DNA from: Terricaulis silvestris
Lineage (GTDB): Bacteria; Pseudomonadota; Alphaproteobacteria; Caulobacterales; Aquidulcibacteraceae
Direction of reading: 5' to 3'
DNA length: 64,000 bases
NCBI RefSeq assembly: GCF_009792355.1
Contig: NZ_CP047045.1
Coordinates: forward strand, 2,072,501 to 2,136,500
The notes under the pieces were generated by a model. It searched no databases. It was not told the DNA's origin and worked only from the letters and a program-made list of their open reading frames with translations. The position numbers and the translations under genes are program-made. Shown piece after piece: positions 1-8,366 of the stretch; position 1 is the stretch's first letter, and every line of letters starts with the position of its first letter.

Positions 1-23
1 ATTGTATTAGCTAGGAAATTCGC

Positions 24-461
24 TTGGCTATACGAGATGAAGACGATCAGGATATCGCCGCAAGCGGCGATGCGCTGCGCATGACCGCAGATATCGTCGC
101 CTCCTTTGTCAGCAACAACAAATGCTCTTCTGACGAACTGAGCGAGATCATCCGCTCAGTTCATAAGGCCGTTACAGGATTGTCGGTTTCGAACGGAGCG
201 GCGCCCGCGGAAAGGCCCAAACCGGCCGCGCCAATCGGAAAATCCGTCCACAACGACTACATCATCTGTCTCGAAGACGGCAAAAGGCTGAAAATGCTGA
301 AGCGCTATTTGCGTTCGACTTACGGCATGTCGCCGGATGACTACCGCAAGCGCTGGGGTCTGCCCGCCGATTATCCGATGGTCGCGCCCTCGTACGCCGC
401 ACGCCGCTCCGAGTTCGCCAAGAAGATCGGCCTCGGCAAGGGCGTGCGCCGCAAAGACTAG
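24..461 (+). CDS. MucR/Ros-family transcriptional regulator
   Basis: DNA-binding regulator of the Ros/MucR family, which represses or activates surface, motility and cell-cycle genes in alphaproteobacteria. The family core spans about residues 75-140 and shows CLEDGKRLKMLKRYL followed by WGLPADYPMVAP. At the Ros zinc-ligand positions Cys82 and Asp85 are present but both His positions are Tyr (95 and 100), so zinc binding is unlikely; zinc-free members are known in this family. The start is TTG at 24: AGGAA lies at 13-17 and an in-frame TAG at 12-14 excludes a longer protein. ATG at 81 (residue 20) is the alternative and gives an N-terminus more like characterised MucR. Its 3' end overlaps the convergent gene at 458 by 4 bases. 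Confidence 0.9.
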   Translation: MAIRDEDDQDIAASGDALRMTADIVASFVSNNKCSSDELSEIIRSVHKAVTGLSVSNGAAPAERPKPAAPIGKSVHNDYIICLEDGKRLKMLKRYLRSTYGMSPDDYRKRWGLPADYPMVAPSYAARRSEFAKKIGLGKGVRRKD

Positions 462-685
462 ACGATCTTGCCCGGCCGCTCCGGCGGCGGTTCCTCGTCT
501 TCCTGATCGTCTCTCAGGGCGCGCTCCAGCTTTCTGAGCGCGAGTGTTCGCACATCGACCAACGCCGCATGCGCAGGCGCTTGGATCACGACTTCAATAC
601 CTGTCGCGACATCCACTGCCGCAACGCGCTGCGCGTCGCCGATGCGCGTAATCTCGAAGATGACTTCGCGATCCTCGCCGCTCAC
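458..685 (-). CDS. Small conserved hypothetical protein downstream of hemA (DUF6898-like)
   Basis: Protein of 75 residues with no assigned function. The N-terminal half ([20 protein letters not shown]) reads like a compact beta-rich domain that I recall as an alphaproteobacterial DUF (DUF6898); this family name is from memory. The C-terminus is acidic and proline-rich. I chose GTG at 685 because it overlaps the hemA stop as GTGA, which suggests translational coupling. A longer GTG start at 715 would give 85 residues but would overlap hemA by 34 bases. The gene is probably co-transcribed with hemA. Confidence 0.6.
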   Translation of the reverse strand: MSGEDREVIFEITRIGDAQRVAAVDVATGIEVVIQAPAHAALVDVRTLALRKLERALRDDQEDEEPPPERPGKIV

Positions 686-1905
686 CCGGCCACATGCACC
701 GGGCACTTGGCCCACACGGTTTTGAACGCCTCGATCAGCCGATCCATCAGCTCATCGTCATGGAATGGCGACGGCGTGATGCGCAGCCGCTCGGTCCCGC
801 GCGGCACCGTCGGGTAGTTGATCGGCTGCACGTAGATGCCGTGATCATTCAGCAGAATGTCGGAAATCTTCTTGCAGCGCGCCGCATCGCCCACCAGCAC
901 TGGCACGATATGCGTGGTGCTTTCGACCATCACCGGGATGCCAGCCTCGCGCAGCAGCGCCTTCAGCCGCTCCGAGCGCTCCAACAGACGATCGCGTAAA
1001 TGCGGGCATTCCTTCACGATCCGTACGCTTTCCAGCGCCGCAGCCGCAATCGAAGGCGCAAGCGAAGTGGTGAAAATAAAGCCCGAGGCGGTCGAGCGAA
1101 TAGCGTCAATCGCCACCGACGGCCCGGTGACGTAGCCGCCCATCGTGCCGAACGCCTTGGCCAGCGTGCCTTCGATGAAATCGACGCGGTGCATCACGCC
1201 ATCACGCTCAGCAACGCCACCGCCGGTCGGCCCATACAAGCCAACGCCGTGCACTTCATCGAGATACGTCATCGCGCCATACGCTTCGGCGAGATCGCAG
1301 ATCTGTTCGATCGGCGCCGTGTCGCCGTCCATCGAATAGACGCTCTCGAACGCAATTAGCTTGGGCGCATGCGCCGGCGCCTCGTTCATCAAAGCTTCCA
1401 GGTGCTGCACGTCGTTATGACGGAACACGCGACGCTCGCACTTGGCGCGCTTGATGCCCTCGATCATCGAGGCGTGGTTTTGCGCGTCCGAGAAAATCCA
1501 GAGGTCCGGAAACAGCTTCGCCAGCGTCGACAACGTCGCGTCGTTCGAGACATAGCCCGACGTGAACAGCAGCGCCGCTTCCTTGCCGTGCAGCGACGCT
1601 AACTCCAGCTCCAGATCGACGTGATAGCTCGTGGTGCCCGCGATGTTACGCGTGCCGCCGGCGCCAGCGCCGACTTGATCCAGCGCCGCATGCGCCGCGT
1701 CGAGTACTTCGGGGCTCTGGCCCTGGCCGAGATAGTCGTTCGAGCACCACACCACGATGTCGCGGTACGCGCCGTCCTCGCCGCGCAAGCGCGCATGGGG
1801 AAAACGCCCGCGTTCGCGCATGATATCGGCGAACACGCGATAGCGCCCTTCGTCGCGAATGCCCGCGACGGCGCTCTCGAAAACCTGAAGGTCCTGGTCT
1901 CTCAT
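682..1905 (-). CDS. hemA: 5-aminolevulinate synthase
   Basis: PLP enzyme that condenses glycine and succinyl-CoA to 5-aminolevulinate, the first step of heme and tetrapyrrole synthesis by the C4 (Shemin) route typical of alphaproteobacteria. The 407-residue length matches the family. Visible motifs are the glycine-rich [12 protein letters not shown] stretch (79-90), LDEVHGVG with Asp216 and His219, and the PLP lysine Lys250 in [15 protein letters not shown] at 1905 is the natural start; the frame stays open upstream to 2565 but only as antisense of hemB. It is divergent from hemB across about 87 bases, so the first two heme steps could share a control region. A small gene is coupled to its 3' end. 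Confidence 0.97.
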   Translation of the reverse strand: MRDQDLQVFESAVAGIRDEGRYRVFADIMRERGRFPHARLRGEDGAYRDIVVWCSNDYLGQGQSPEVLDAAHAALDQVGAGAGGTRNIAGTTSYHVDLELELASLHGKEAALLFTSGYVSNDATLSTLAKLFPDLWIFSDAQNHASMIEGIKRAKCERRVFRHNDVQHLEALMNEAPAHAPKLIAFESVYSMDGDTAPIEQICDLAEAYGAMTYLDEVHGVGLYGPTGGGVAERDGVMHRVDFIEGTLAKAFGTMGGYVTGPSVAIDAIRSTASGFIFTTSLAPSIAAAALESVRIVKECPHLRDRLLERSERLKALLREAGIPVMVESTTHIVPVLVGDAARCKKISDILLNDHGIYVQPINYPTVPRGTERLRITPSPFHDDELMDRLIEAFKTVWAKCPVHVAG

Positions 1906-1992
1906 CCTATCTGCTAGTGTATAGGCACTCCGCGCCGCCGAAGTAACTGAGACGCGAGCGCGCAACTGAAAGAGAATTTGCGAACCATTCGC

Positions 1993-3003
1993 ATGAATTA
2001 CACCGGACGCTACCCCTCGAGCCGCCCACGCCGCCTTCGCCAAAGCGATTGGGTGCGCCGCCTCACGCGCGAGCATCGCTTGAGCGTGGACGATCTGATC
2101 TGGGCGATGGTCGTGCACGACGGCGCCGAAGACGAAATCCCTGTCGCCGCGATGCCTGGCGTTGCGCGCTATTCCGTTCGCGCCGCCGCCGAAGCCGCCA
2201 AGCGCGCCGCGAAGCTCGGCATTCCCGCCATCGCCGTCTTCCCGCACATCGACGCCGCGAAGAAAGATGCAACAGGGAAGGAAGCGCTCAACAAGAACGG
2301 TCTCATCTGCACAGCCGTGCGCGCCATGAAGGATGCCGCGCCTGATGTCGGCATCATGGTCGATGTTGCGCTCGATCCCTTCACCGATCACGGCCACGAC
2401 GGCCTTCTGCGAGACGGCCGCATCGTCAACGACGACACGGTGAAGGTGCTGACCGAGCAGGCGCTCGTCCAAGTCGAAGCCGGCGCCGACATTGTCGCGC
2501 CGTCCGACATGATGGACGGCCGCGTCGGCGCCATCCGCACAGCACTCGACGCAGCCGGCAAACACGACACCCTGATCATGTCCTACGCCGCCAAATACGC
2601 GTCGGCGTTCTACGGCCCGTACCGCGAAGCCATCGGCTCAGGAAAGCTCGGCTCAGGCGCCGTCGCCAATCCCGGCGACAAGCGCACCTACCAAATGGAT
2701 TTCGCCAACTCCGACGAAGCCATGCGCGAAGTCGCCATGGATGTCGCCGAAGGCGCCGATATGCTGCTGGTGAAACCGGGGATGCCATACTTGGACATCG
2801 TCGCGCGCGTGAAGCAGGAGTTCGGCCTGCCCACCTACGCGTTCCAAGTCAGCGGCGAATACGCCATGATCAAAGCCGCCGCGCAAAACGGCTGGATCGA
2901 CGAAGACCGCGCGATCATCGAAAGCCTAACCGCCTTCAAACGCGCCGGCGCTGATGGCATCGTCACATACTTCGCGCCAAAAGCGGCGGAGATGTTGGGG
3001 TAA
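1993..3003 (+). CDS. hemB: Porphobilinogen synthase (delta-aminolevulinic acid dehydratase)
   Basis: Condenses two molecules of 5-aminolevulinate to porphobilinogen, the step after hemA. Schiff-base lysines are Lys201 (MSYAAKYAS) and Lys261 (LLVKPGMPY). The metal-site loop at 123-137 reads [15 protein letters not shown], so the zinc cysteines of the E. coli/yeast type are replaced by Ala and Asp, placing this enzyme in the magnesium/potassium-type, zinc-independent class. ATG at 1993 gives 336 residues, the usual length. A TTG at 1978 would add five residues; neither start has a well-spaced ribosome-binding site (AAAGAGA at about 1969-1975). It is divergent from hemA. Confidence 0.96.
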   Translation: MNYTGRYPSSRPRRLRQSDWVRRLTREHRLSVDDLIWAMVVHDGAEDEIPVAAMPGVARYSVRAAAEAAKRAAKLGIPAIAVFPHIDAAKKDATGKEALNKNGLICTAVRAMKDAAPDVGIMVDVALDPFTDHGHDGLLRDGRIVNDDTVKVLTEQALVQVEAGADIVAPSDMMDGRVGAIRTALDAAGKHDTLIMSYAAKYASAFYGPYREAIGSGKLGSGAVANPGDKRTYQMDFANSDEAMREVAMDVAEGADMLLVKPGMPYLDIVARVKQEFGLPTYAFQVSGEYAMIKAAAQNGWIDEDRAIIESLTAFKRAGADGIVTYFAPKAAEMLG

Positions 3004-3010
3004 AACGCTC

Positions 3011-3394
3011 ATGGGCGTTCTGTTCAAATCGGCCGTCGTCGCGGCGATCCTGGCGCTCTTGGCTTACGCCGCAATCGCCATGCCTTTGCCTTTCGTGAGC
3101 GCGTGGTGGAACTGCACCTTCACGTCGCAAGATCACTCGGCATTAAACGTGCGCCATCGCATCGCCGACGGGCTCGTGATCACTCGCTCGCTCGTTGGTG
3201 ACAATCGCGAGGCTGTTGAGCGCTTGCTAGGCGCTCCACTTAAGCCGCCATACAACGGCCTGAGCACCCCATCCAGCGACATGGTCTACTATCTCGGACC
3301 CGAGCGGGGCTTTATCGGGATCGACTCCGAGTGGCTCATCGTTCGATTTGACGGCAGTCAGCGCGTCTCGCGGGTAATCGTTCGATCAGATTGA
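3011..3394 (+). CDS. Hypothetical membrane-anchored or exported protein
   Basis: Protein of 127 residues that I do not recognise. Residues 6-32 form one hydrophobic segment (signal peptide or anchor) and the rest is soluble. The stretch VGDNREAVERLLGAPLKPP near residue 57 resembles the start of SmpA/OmlA-like small envelope domains, in which a helix precedes an LG.P turn, but the similarity is weak. ATG at 3011 lies 7 bases after the hemB stop, so it is probably read with hemB; a longer frame from 2954 overlaps hemB and has no hydrophobic start. It converges on the gene ending at 3398. Confidence 0.6.
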   Translation: MGVLFKSAVVAAILALLAYAAIAMPLPFVSAWWNCTFTSQDHSALNVRHRIADGLVITRSLVGDNREAVERLLGAPLKPPYNGLSTPSSDMVYYLGPERGFIGIDSEWLIVRFDGSQRVSRVIVRSD

Positions 3395-3397
3395 TGA

Positions 3398-3826
3398 TCA
3401 CCCCTTAAAATGCGGCAGAACCGCTGCCAGCCGCGCACCCATTTCCGCGCCCAGCGCCTGCAACCCATTGAACGGCCGCACCATTACTTCGAAATCAACG
3501 ATCTTCCCGTCCGCGTCGAACGCAATCAGATCGATGCCCTTCAAGCTCCGCTCACCAACACGCGCGCTGAACTCCAGCACCACGCTCAGCCCATCCTCGC
3601 TCACCAGCTCGCGGTGATACGCGAAGTCCTCAAACACATTCATCACCGTCGAAATGATCAGCGTCACCGCCTGCGCCGAATGATACGGCTTGAACGCCAT
3701 CGGCGAGCGGAACGTCGCATCGGGATGCACGATAGCGCCGAGCGCCGACATATCTTGCCGCGCCACCATGTCATGCCAGCGCGTTAGCGATGCGGCGACG
3801 TTGGCGTTCAAGTTCGGCAATGTCAT
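3398..3826 (-). CDS. NTF2-like (SnoaL-type) domain protein
   Basis: Single alpha+beta barrel of the nuclear-transport-factor-2 superfamily, 142 residues. The pattern fits the fold: an N-terminal helix (LTRWHDMVARQDMSALGAIV), HPDATFRSPM, and then strands such as LSVVLEFSARVGERSLKGIDLIAFDADGKIVDFEVMVRP seen in pieces. Many SnoaL-like proteins are small-molecule isomerases or hydrolases and others only bind ligands; nothing here fixes a substrate. It begins 9 bases after the upstream gene on the same strand, so the two probably share a transcript. Confidence 0.8.
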   Translation of the reverse strand: MTLPNLNANVAASLTRWHDMVARQDMSALGAIVHPDATFRSPMAFKPYHSAQAVTLIISTVMNVFEDFAYHRELVSEDGLSVVLEFSARVGERSLKGIDLIAFDADGKIVDFEVMVRPFNGLQALGAEMGARLAAVLPHFKG

Positions 3827-3835
3827 GAGCCGAGC

Positions 3836-4888
3836 CTAGCCGGAGCTCCGGCAAAATTCCAACGTCACGCGCCCTTGCAAACCGCCCCCGCGCGGGCCGG
3901 AGAGGCCGTATGTGGTGCTGGCGCCATCGCGCAGCGGCAACGTGACGTTTGGCGGGGCGGCGCCCAGCACGCTGGTCTGGCCACCTCCGTGACCGAAGCA
4001 TTGAAACGTAATCGGATGATCGACCATCGATGTCTGGTAGAGCGTGATCTCCGCCATCTCGCCATCGGTGTGCAGATTGCCCGCGAGTGGCTCGGTGAAT
4101 TCCGCGCCGCTGGTGACCGAACAGCCGCCGACCATGCGATAACGGCCGGTGGCCTGACCCACGCCGCGCATCAACATCTCGCCGTTCTCATACGCGGCGT
4201 AGTGGTTGAACGCGACTTCGCCCTCGGTCCGAAGCTCGTCACCGCCGCCCAGCTGTTCGCTGAACGTGACGCGCGCGTTCGAGCGCTCCAACAAGCGCAC
4301 CAAGGCATGACGCAGCACCTGGATCTGCGCGCCATACGCTTCCACTTCCTCCGCCGCGCGATCGGCGCCGTGCATGGCATGATACGGCCGATAGCCGATG
4401 GCGCGGCAGAACGCGTGATGGCGCTCCTCATGCGCGCGGAGCGCTTCGCCAATGTCCGCACACCGCGACGCCCGCGCGGCTTGCTCAAGCCGCTGCATGC
4501 TTTCGGCGCTCAGCGCACACAATTCGTCGGCGCCGTGCCGATCCCAGTTCTGTTCATCGATCGCCTCGCCGCGCGCGCCATAGTCGAATTCGCCGGTGCG
4601 CGACCCATCCGTCTGCTCCAAGCCTTGGCGCGCCGGGCCGTTGGCGAATTGCTGTAGCGCGATGCGCGCGCTTTCCGGCCCCATCCGCCGCAACTCCGCG
4701 ATCTGCGCCTGAAACGCCCGCTGCAGCCGTTGCGCATTGCGTAGTTCAGCCTGCAGCTCGCCGATGTCCTCGCACGAGCACGCGCGCGATCCGTCATTCT
4801 GCGCGCCGGCAACAGGCATCAGCGCCACGGTCGCCACTACGGCGACCAAAACAACAATAACCGTCAGCTTGGGATTACGCGCAAGCAT
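3836..4888 (-). CDS. Exported hypothetical protein with an HEERH zincin-like motif
   Basis: Protein of 350 residues with an N-terminal signal sequence (hydrophobic 9-24, then MPVAGAQ near 30). Cys37, Cys39 and further cysteines suggest disulfides in the envelope. Residues 40-70 are a helical, coiled-coil-like stretch. Residues 153-157 are HEERH, followed after about 25 residues by AAEEVEAY (178-185); an HExxH motif with a downstream glutamate helix is the arrangement of many zinc metallopeptidases, but I cannot name a family and the motif could be fortuitous. The C-terminal 130 residues look beta-rich. ATG at 4888 has GAAGGAG upstream. A frame open to 5218 only overlaps the next gene antiparallel to its codon use. 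Confidence 0.65.
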   Translation of the reverse strand: MLARNPKLTVIVVLVAVVATVALMPVAGAQNDGSRACSCEDIGELQAELRNAQRLQRAFQAQIAELRRMGPESARIALQQFANGPARQGLEQTDGSRTGEFDYGARGEAIDEQNWDRHGADELCALSAESMQRLEQAARASRCADIGEALRAHEERHHAFCRAIGYRPYHAMHGADRAAEEVEAYGAQIQVLRHALVRLLERSNARVTFSEQLGGGDELRTEGEVAFNHYAAYENGEMLMRGVGQATGRYRMVGGCSVTSGAEFTEPLAGNLHTDGEMAEITLYQTSMVDHPITFQCFGHGGGQTSVLGAAPPNVTLPLRDGASTTYGLSGPRGGGLQGRVTLEFCRSSG

Positions 4889-4953
4889 GGCCGCTCCTTC
4901 GTCAGACGAAGCCGCAGCCTGCACCCTAGCTCTGTTGTGGTTTCGCGCTAGCC

Positions 4954-5805
4954 CTAGGCCGCGCGCTGCATCGATGCTTTGCCCACCGCCTGGCGCACGC
5001 CTTCCGCGATCTCTTCGCGGCGCGGCGCCTGATCGGCGCCCAACGACACCAGCTTCACCACGCCGTTGACGCACACTTCGAGCGCAGCGCGCACGGCCTC
5101 CGGCCGCAAGCCCTTGGCCGAAGTGAGCTGCAGCGCAAACGCGGCGCACGCCCGCATCAGCGGCCCGTCGCCCGCATTCACGGCGTAGGCTTGAACTTGG
5201 CGCAGCGCTAGTTCGCACGGCTCAAGCTTCGAGGAATCCACCGCGTAGGCAGCCGCTGCACCCACCAGATTGTCCAACGCCAGCTTCAGCGTGTTCTGCG
5301 CCGCGGCGGTATCAGCGGTATCGTCCGCCTGGCGGCGCTTGCGCGGCGCGCCGGCCGTCACGATGCCAGCGCGACGGCACGGGCCGACATAGCCTGTTTC
5401 GGTATCGATGAACTCGCGCGGCTGGGTCAGCACTTTCTTGATCGTCGCGAGCAGCACCTTGCCGGACAGAGGCTTGCCGATCAGCGCGTTGCAACCGGCA
5501 TGGCGGCAGTCCTCGGCCATGTTGCGCGAGAACGCGCCTGACGTGATGAAAATCGCGGCCTTGCGGCCCGGCAGTTTCTTGTTGCGGCGGTACACCTTGG
5601 TCCACGCCGCGCCATCCATCGGCGCCATCTCGTACGAGGCGATCACGACGTTGGCGTTATAGACCTCGAGCAGATCGAGCGCATCGACCTGACTTGCGAC
5701 CACACGCACCTTATCGACGCCCGCATTGCGCAGCAGATCGAGGATGATCTGGCCTTCGAACTTGTTGGGTTCGATGACACACACGGTCCAGCTCTTGACG
5801 TCCAT
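4954..5805 (-). CDS. Receiver-domain protein with degenerate phosphorylation site
   Basis: Protein of 283 residues with an N-terminal CheY-like receiver (about 7-122) and a helical C-terminal half of unknown family joined by a basic linker (RKRRQ). The fold markers Thr88 (FITSG) and Lys111 (GKP) are kept, but the acidic pocket is Glu12-Pro13 and the phospho-acceptor position is Ser57 (VVIASYEMAPMDG), not Asp. It therefore probably does not take a phosphate in the standard way and may work as a phosphorylation-independent adaptor. ATG at 5805 is preceded by GGAG; a GTG at 5841 would add 12 residues. No kinase gene lies next to it. Confidence 0.8.
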   Translation of the reverse strand: MDVKSWTVCVIEPNKFEGQIILDLLRNAGVDKVRVVASQVDALDLLEVYNANVVIASYEMAPMDGAAWTKVYRRNKKLPGRKAAIFITSGAFSRNMAEDCRHAGCNALIGKPLSGKVLLATIKKVLTQPREFIDTETGYVGPCRRAGIVTAGAPRKRRQADDTADTAAAQNTLKLALDNLVGAAAAYAVDSSKLEPCELALRQVQAYAVNAGDGPLMRACAAFALQLTSAKGLRPEAVRAALEVCVNGVVKLVSLGADQAPRREEIAEGVRQAVGKASMQRAA

Positions 5806-5898
5806 AATGCCCGCGCTCCGCCCCACACGAAGACGTGACACTACAGCGACGGCCTTAAAATACGTTGAAAACCATGCGTAACGTTAGCTACGCCGCAA

Positions 5899-6765
5899 CT
5901 ATGACTTAGCGCGCTCCAAGCGCGCGATCAGGCTCGACGTGTCCCAACGCTTGCCGCCCATTGCCTGCACGTCCGCATAATACGCATCGATCAACTTGGT
6001 TAGCTCAAGCTTAGCGCCATTGAGCTCCGCTTCATCGAGCACGAGCCCCAGATCCTTGCGCATCCAGTCGACCGCGAAGCCAAAGTCGAACTTGCCATCG
6101 CGCATCGTCTTCCAGCGGTTCTCCATCTGCCAGCTTTGCGCCGCGCCCTTCGAGATTGCCGCGATGACTTTCTCAACGTCGAGGTCAGCGCGCTTGGCAA
6201 AGTGAAGCCCCTCCGCCAAGCCCTGCAGCACGCCGGCGATACAGATTTGGTTCACCATCTTCGCCAACTGCCCCGAGCCTGCCGGACCGATGAGTGTCAT
6301 GTTCGCCGCGTAGGCGGCCATGATCGGCTGCGCTTCAGCGAACACACTCGTCTCGCCGCCAGCCATCACCGTGAGTTTGCCCGCTTCCGCGCCAGCTTGC
6401 CCACCAGACACAGGCGCATCCAGAAAGCCCAGCCCCATCGCTTCGGCCTTCTCCGCCAACTCGCGCGCGATCGCGGCCGAGGCCGTGGTGTGATCGACGA
6501 AGATCGCTCCCTTGCGCATCTTCGACGACGCCGCTTCGAACACCTCGCGCAGATCGCGGTCAGTGCCGACGCACGAGAACACAATGTCGGCGCCATCTGC
6601 CGCGTTGGCCACGGAGCTATACGTCCGCCCCTTGTGCCTCTGCGCCCAGTCACGGGCCTTATCCTCGCTGCGATTGTAGACCGCTACATCATGACCGGCC
6701 GCGGCGAGATGGCCCGCCATCGGCCCGCCCATCACTCCCAACCCAATGAACGCGATCTTCGCCAT
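5899..6765 (-). CDS. NAD(P)-dependent beta-hydroxyacid dehydrogenase (3-hydroxyisobutyrate dehydrogenase family)
   Basis: Soluble oxidoreductase of 288 residues from the family containing 3-hydroxyisobutyrate dehydrogenase, tartronate semialdehyde reductase and 2-hydroxymethylglutarate-type dehydrogenases. The Rossmann motif GLGVMGGPM is at residues 8-16, the substrate signature DAPVSGGQAGAEAG at 116-129 and the catalytic lysine is Lys169 in GQLAKMVNQ. The substrate cannot be told from the sequence. It starts 2 bases after the flavin reductase stop, so the two are translationally coupled; this hints at a shared catabolic step but the partner oxygenase is absent. Confidence 0.9.
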   Translation of the reverse strand: MAKIAFIGLGVMGGPMAGHLAAAGHDVAVYNRSEDKARDWAQRHKGRTYSSVANAADGADIVFSCVGTDRDLREVFEAASSKMRKGAIFVDHTTASAAIARELAEKAEAMGLGFLDAPVSGGQAGAEAGKLTVMAGGETSVFAEAQPIMAAYAANMTLIGPAGSGQLAKMVNQICIAGVLQGLAEGLHFAKRADLDVEKVIAAISKGAAQSWQMENRWKTMRDGKFDFGFAVDWMRKDLGLVLDEAELNGAKLELTKLIDAYYADVQAMGGKRWDTSSLIARLERAKS

Positions 6766-6767
6766 GC

Positions 6768-7268
6768 CTAGCTCCCGGAATTCTGTCTCGGTTCGTCGAT
6801 GCGGCTATAGAGGCCGCGAAAAAACGTAAGCGCGGCGCCGGGCTTCACCCGGAAATCCAGCACCTCGCCAATGATCATGAGATGGTCACCAGCGGTGCGC
6901 TTGTCATGGGTGCGACATGCAATGTGCGCGATGCCCGAGCGCAGCACCGCAGCGCCCGCGAACAGCTCCGCTTCCTCCGGCGCCACGGCCTCAGTCTCGG
7001 CGCGCGCGAAACGGCGCGCTACGGCTTCGTCGTCGGCGCCCAGAACCGTCACGCCCCACAGGTCAGCGCCCGCGAAAAAGTCGTAGCGCGCCGACTGGTC
7101 GCCCACGCACCACAACAGCAGCCGCGGCTGCAGCGACACCGAGGTCAGCGAGTTGACGGTGATCCCCGCCATGCGGCCGTCGGCGCCCGCCGCCGACACC
7201 ACCGTCACGCCGGTGGCGAAGGCGCTCATGGCGCGCCTGTAGCCCTGTTCGGGTCCGTCCTCCGTCAC
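6768..7268 (-). CDS. Flavin reductase family protein (HpaC-like)
   Basis: FMN-binding split-barrel protein of 166 residues resembling the short-chain flavin reductases (HpaC/RutF type) that supply reduced flavin to two-component monooxygenases. Family pattern: RRAMSAFATGVTVVSA, then GITVNSLTSVSLQPRLLLWCV, and the C-terminal IIGEVLDF segment. Start is GTG at 7268. It lies directly upstream of the hydroxyacid dehydrogenase gene and is divergent from motB. No monooxygenase component is encoded next to it, so its physiological partner is not visible. Confidence 0.88.
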   Translation of the reverse strand: MTEDGPEQGYRRAMSAFATGVTVVSAAGADGRMAGITVNSLTSVSLQPRLLLWCVGDQSARYDFFAGADLWGVTVLGADDEAVARRFARAETEAVAPEEAELFAGAAVLRSGIAHIACRTHDKRTAGDHLMIIGEVLDFRVKPGAALTFFRGLYSRIDEPRQNSGS

Positions 7269-7352
7269 GTCTGCTTCAATCTCCGAATGTTCAACACGAT
7301 CTTAACGCTGTTCGGCGAGGGTCGCGCCACTCTCCGCCAGAACGGACGGACT

Positions 7353-8270
7353 ATGACTGCTGCGACCAATCAACGCCCTATCATTATTAAAAAGATCAAA
7401 AAGGTCGTCGGCGGTGGTCACCACGGCGGCGCCTGGAAGGTCGCCTACGCCGACTTCGTGACCGCCATGATGGCGTTCTTCCTGCTGATGTGGCTCATCA
7501 ACACCACCAGCCCTGAGCAGCGCAGGGGTATTGCCGAGTTCTTCGCGCCGGCCAGCGTCAGCCGCGTCTCCTCCGGCGCCGGCGGGCTGCTGGAGGGCAC
7601 CAGCTTCGCCGAGAGCGGCGTCCGCCACGGCCATTCCGCGCCGGTCGCCGCCGCATCAGAACCGCAATACACCTCGAACGCTGAGAACACCGAAGACACG
7701 CAGTCCGCCAACGAAACCGGCGGTCAGCAATCGCCCAACGAAGACAGCCTCTCTCGCGCCCGCACGATGCGCGAGACCGCCGAGTTCGCCCGCGCCGAGA
7801 TCGCGATCCGTCAGGCCATGCAGGACATGCCGGACATCGCCGAACTCTCGCGCAACGTCATCATCGAACAGACGCCCGAAGGCCTGCGCATTCAGATCGT
7901 CGATCAGGAAGGTCGCTCGATGTTCAATTCGGGCGACGCCGCCCCCAACGATCGCGCGCGCCGCCTGATCATCGCCATCTCCGCCGTCATCGCCCAGCTG
8001 CCGAACCGGCTGACCATTTCCGGACATACAGACGGCTCGCAGCCTGGCGGCCGTTACAACTCAAACTTCGAACTTTCAGCCGCACGCGCCAACGAAGCGC
8101 GCCGCATTCTCATGGCTCAAGGCATCCCGTCAGACCGCATTTACGAAGTCGCCGGCCGGGCCGACAGCGAACCATTGTTCGCGGACGATCCAACCGTCCC
8201 CGGCAACCGCCGCATCGCCATCACGCTCTTACGCGAAGCGCCGCCGCTGCCAGCCGATCACGACCTTTAG
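7353..8270 (+). CDS. motB: Flagellar motor stator protein MotB
   Basis: Peptidoglycan-anchored half of the MotA/MotB proton channel that drives flagellar rotation. The short cytoplasmic N-terminus is basic, Asp34 in YADFVTAMMAFF is the conserved proton-binding residue at the start of the single membrane helix (about 34-50), and the C-terminal third is an OmpA-like peptidoglycan-binding domain (SGHTDGS and NFELSAARANEARRIL). Length 305 residues is normal. ATG at 7353 is preceded by a purine stretch; an in-frame ATG at 7287 would add 22 residues. motA is not adjacent, as in Caulobacter-type genomes where the two are unlinked. Confidence 0.95.
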   Translation: MTAATNQRPIIIKKIKKVVGGGHHGGAWKVAYADFVTAMMAFFLLMWLINTTSPEQRRGIAEFFAPASVSRVSSGAGGLLEGTSFAESGVRHGHSAPVAAASEPQYTSNAENTEDTQSANETGGQQSPNEDSLSRARTMRETAEFARAEIAIRQAMQDMPDIAELSRNVIIEQTPEGLRIQIVDQEGRSMFNSGDAAPNDRARRLIIAISAVIAQLPNRLTISGHTDGSQPGGRYNSNFELSAARANEARRILMAQGIPSDRIYEVAGRADSEPLFADDPTVPGNRRIAITLLREAPPLPADHDL

Positions 8271-8366
8271 CCGCTGAGGCGCCCAAGAGGCCTCCGACGG
8301 CATGGCTATCCATCCTGTAATAAACTACCATCGCCACAGCGTGATGGGTGGCCAGGGGATGCGCCC

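Noticed and set aside
1906-2565. Upstream open extension of hemA by 220 codons on the minus strand
   Set aside because: It is antisense to hemB, has no ALAS similarity, and the proper hemA start is at 1905.
3875-4657. 260-codon rightward open frame opposite the HEERH protein gene
   Set aside because: Composition is arginine/alanine-rich shadow sequence; the minus-strand gene has a signal peptide and a good ribosome-binding site.
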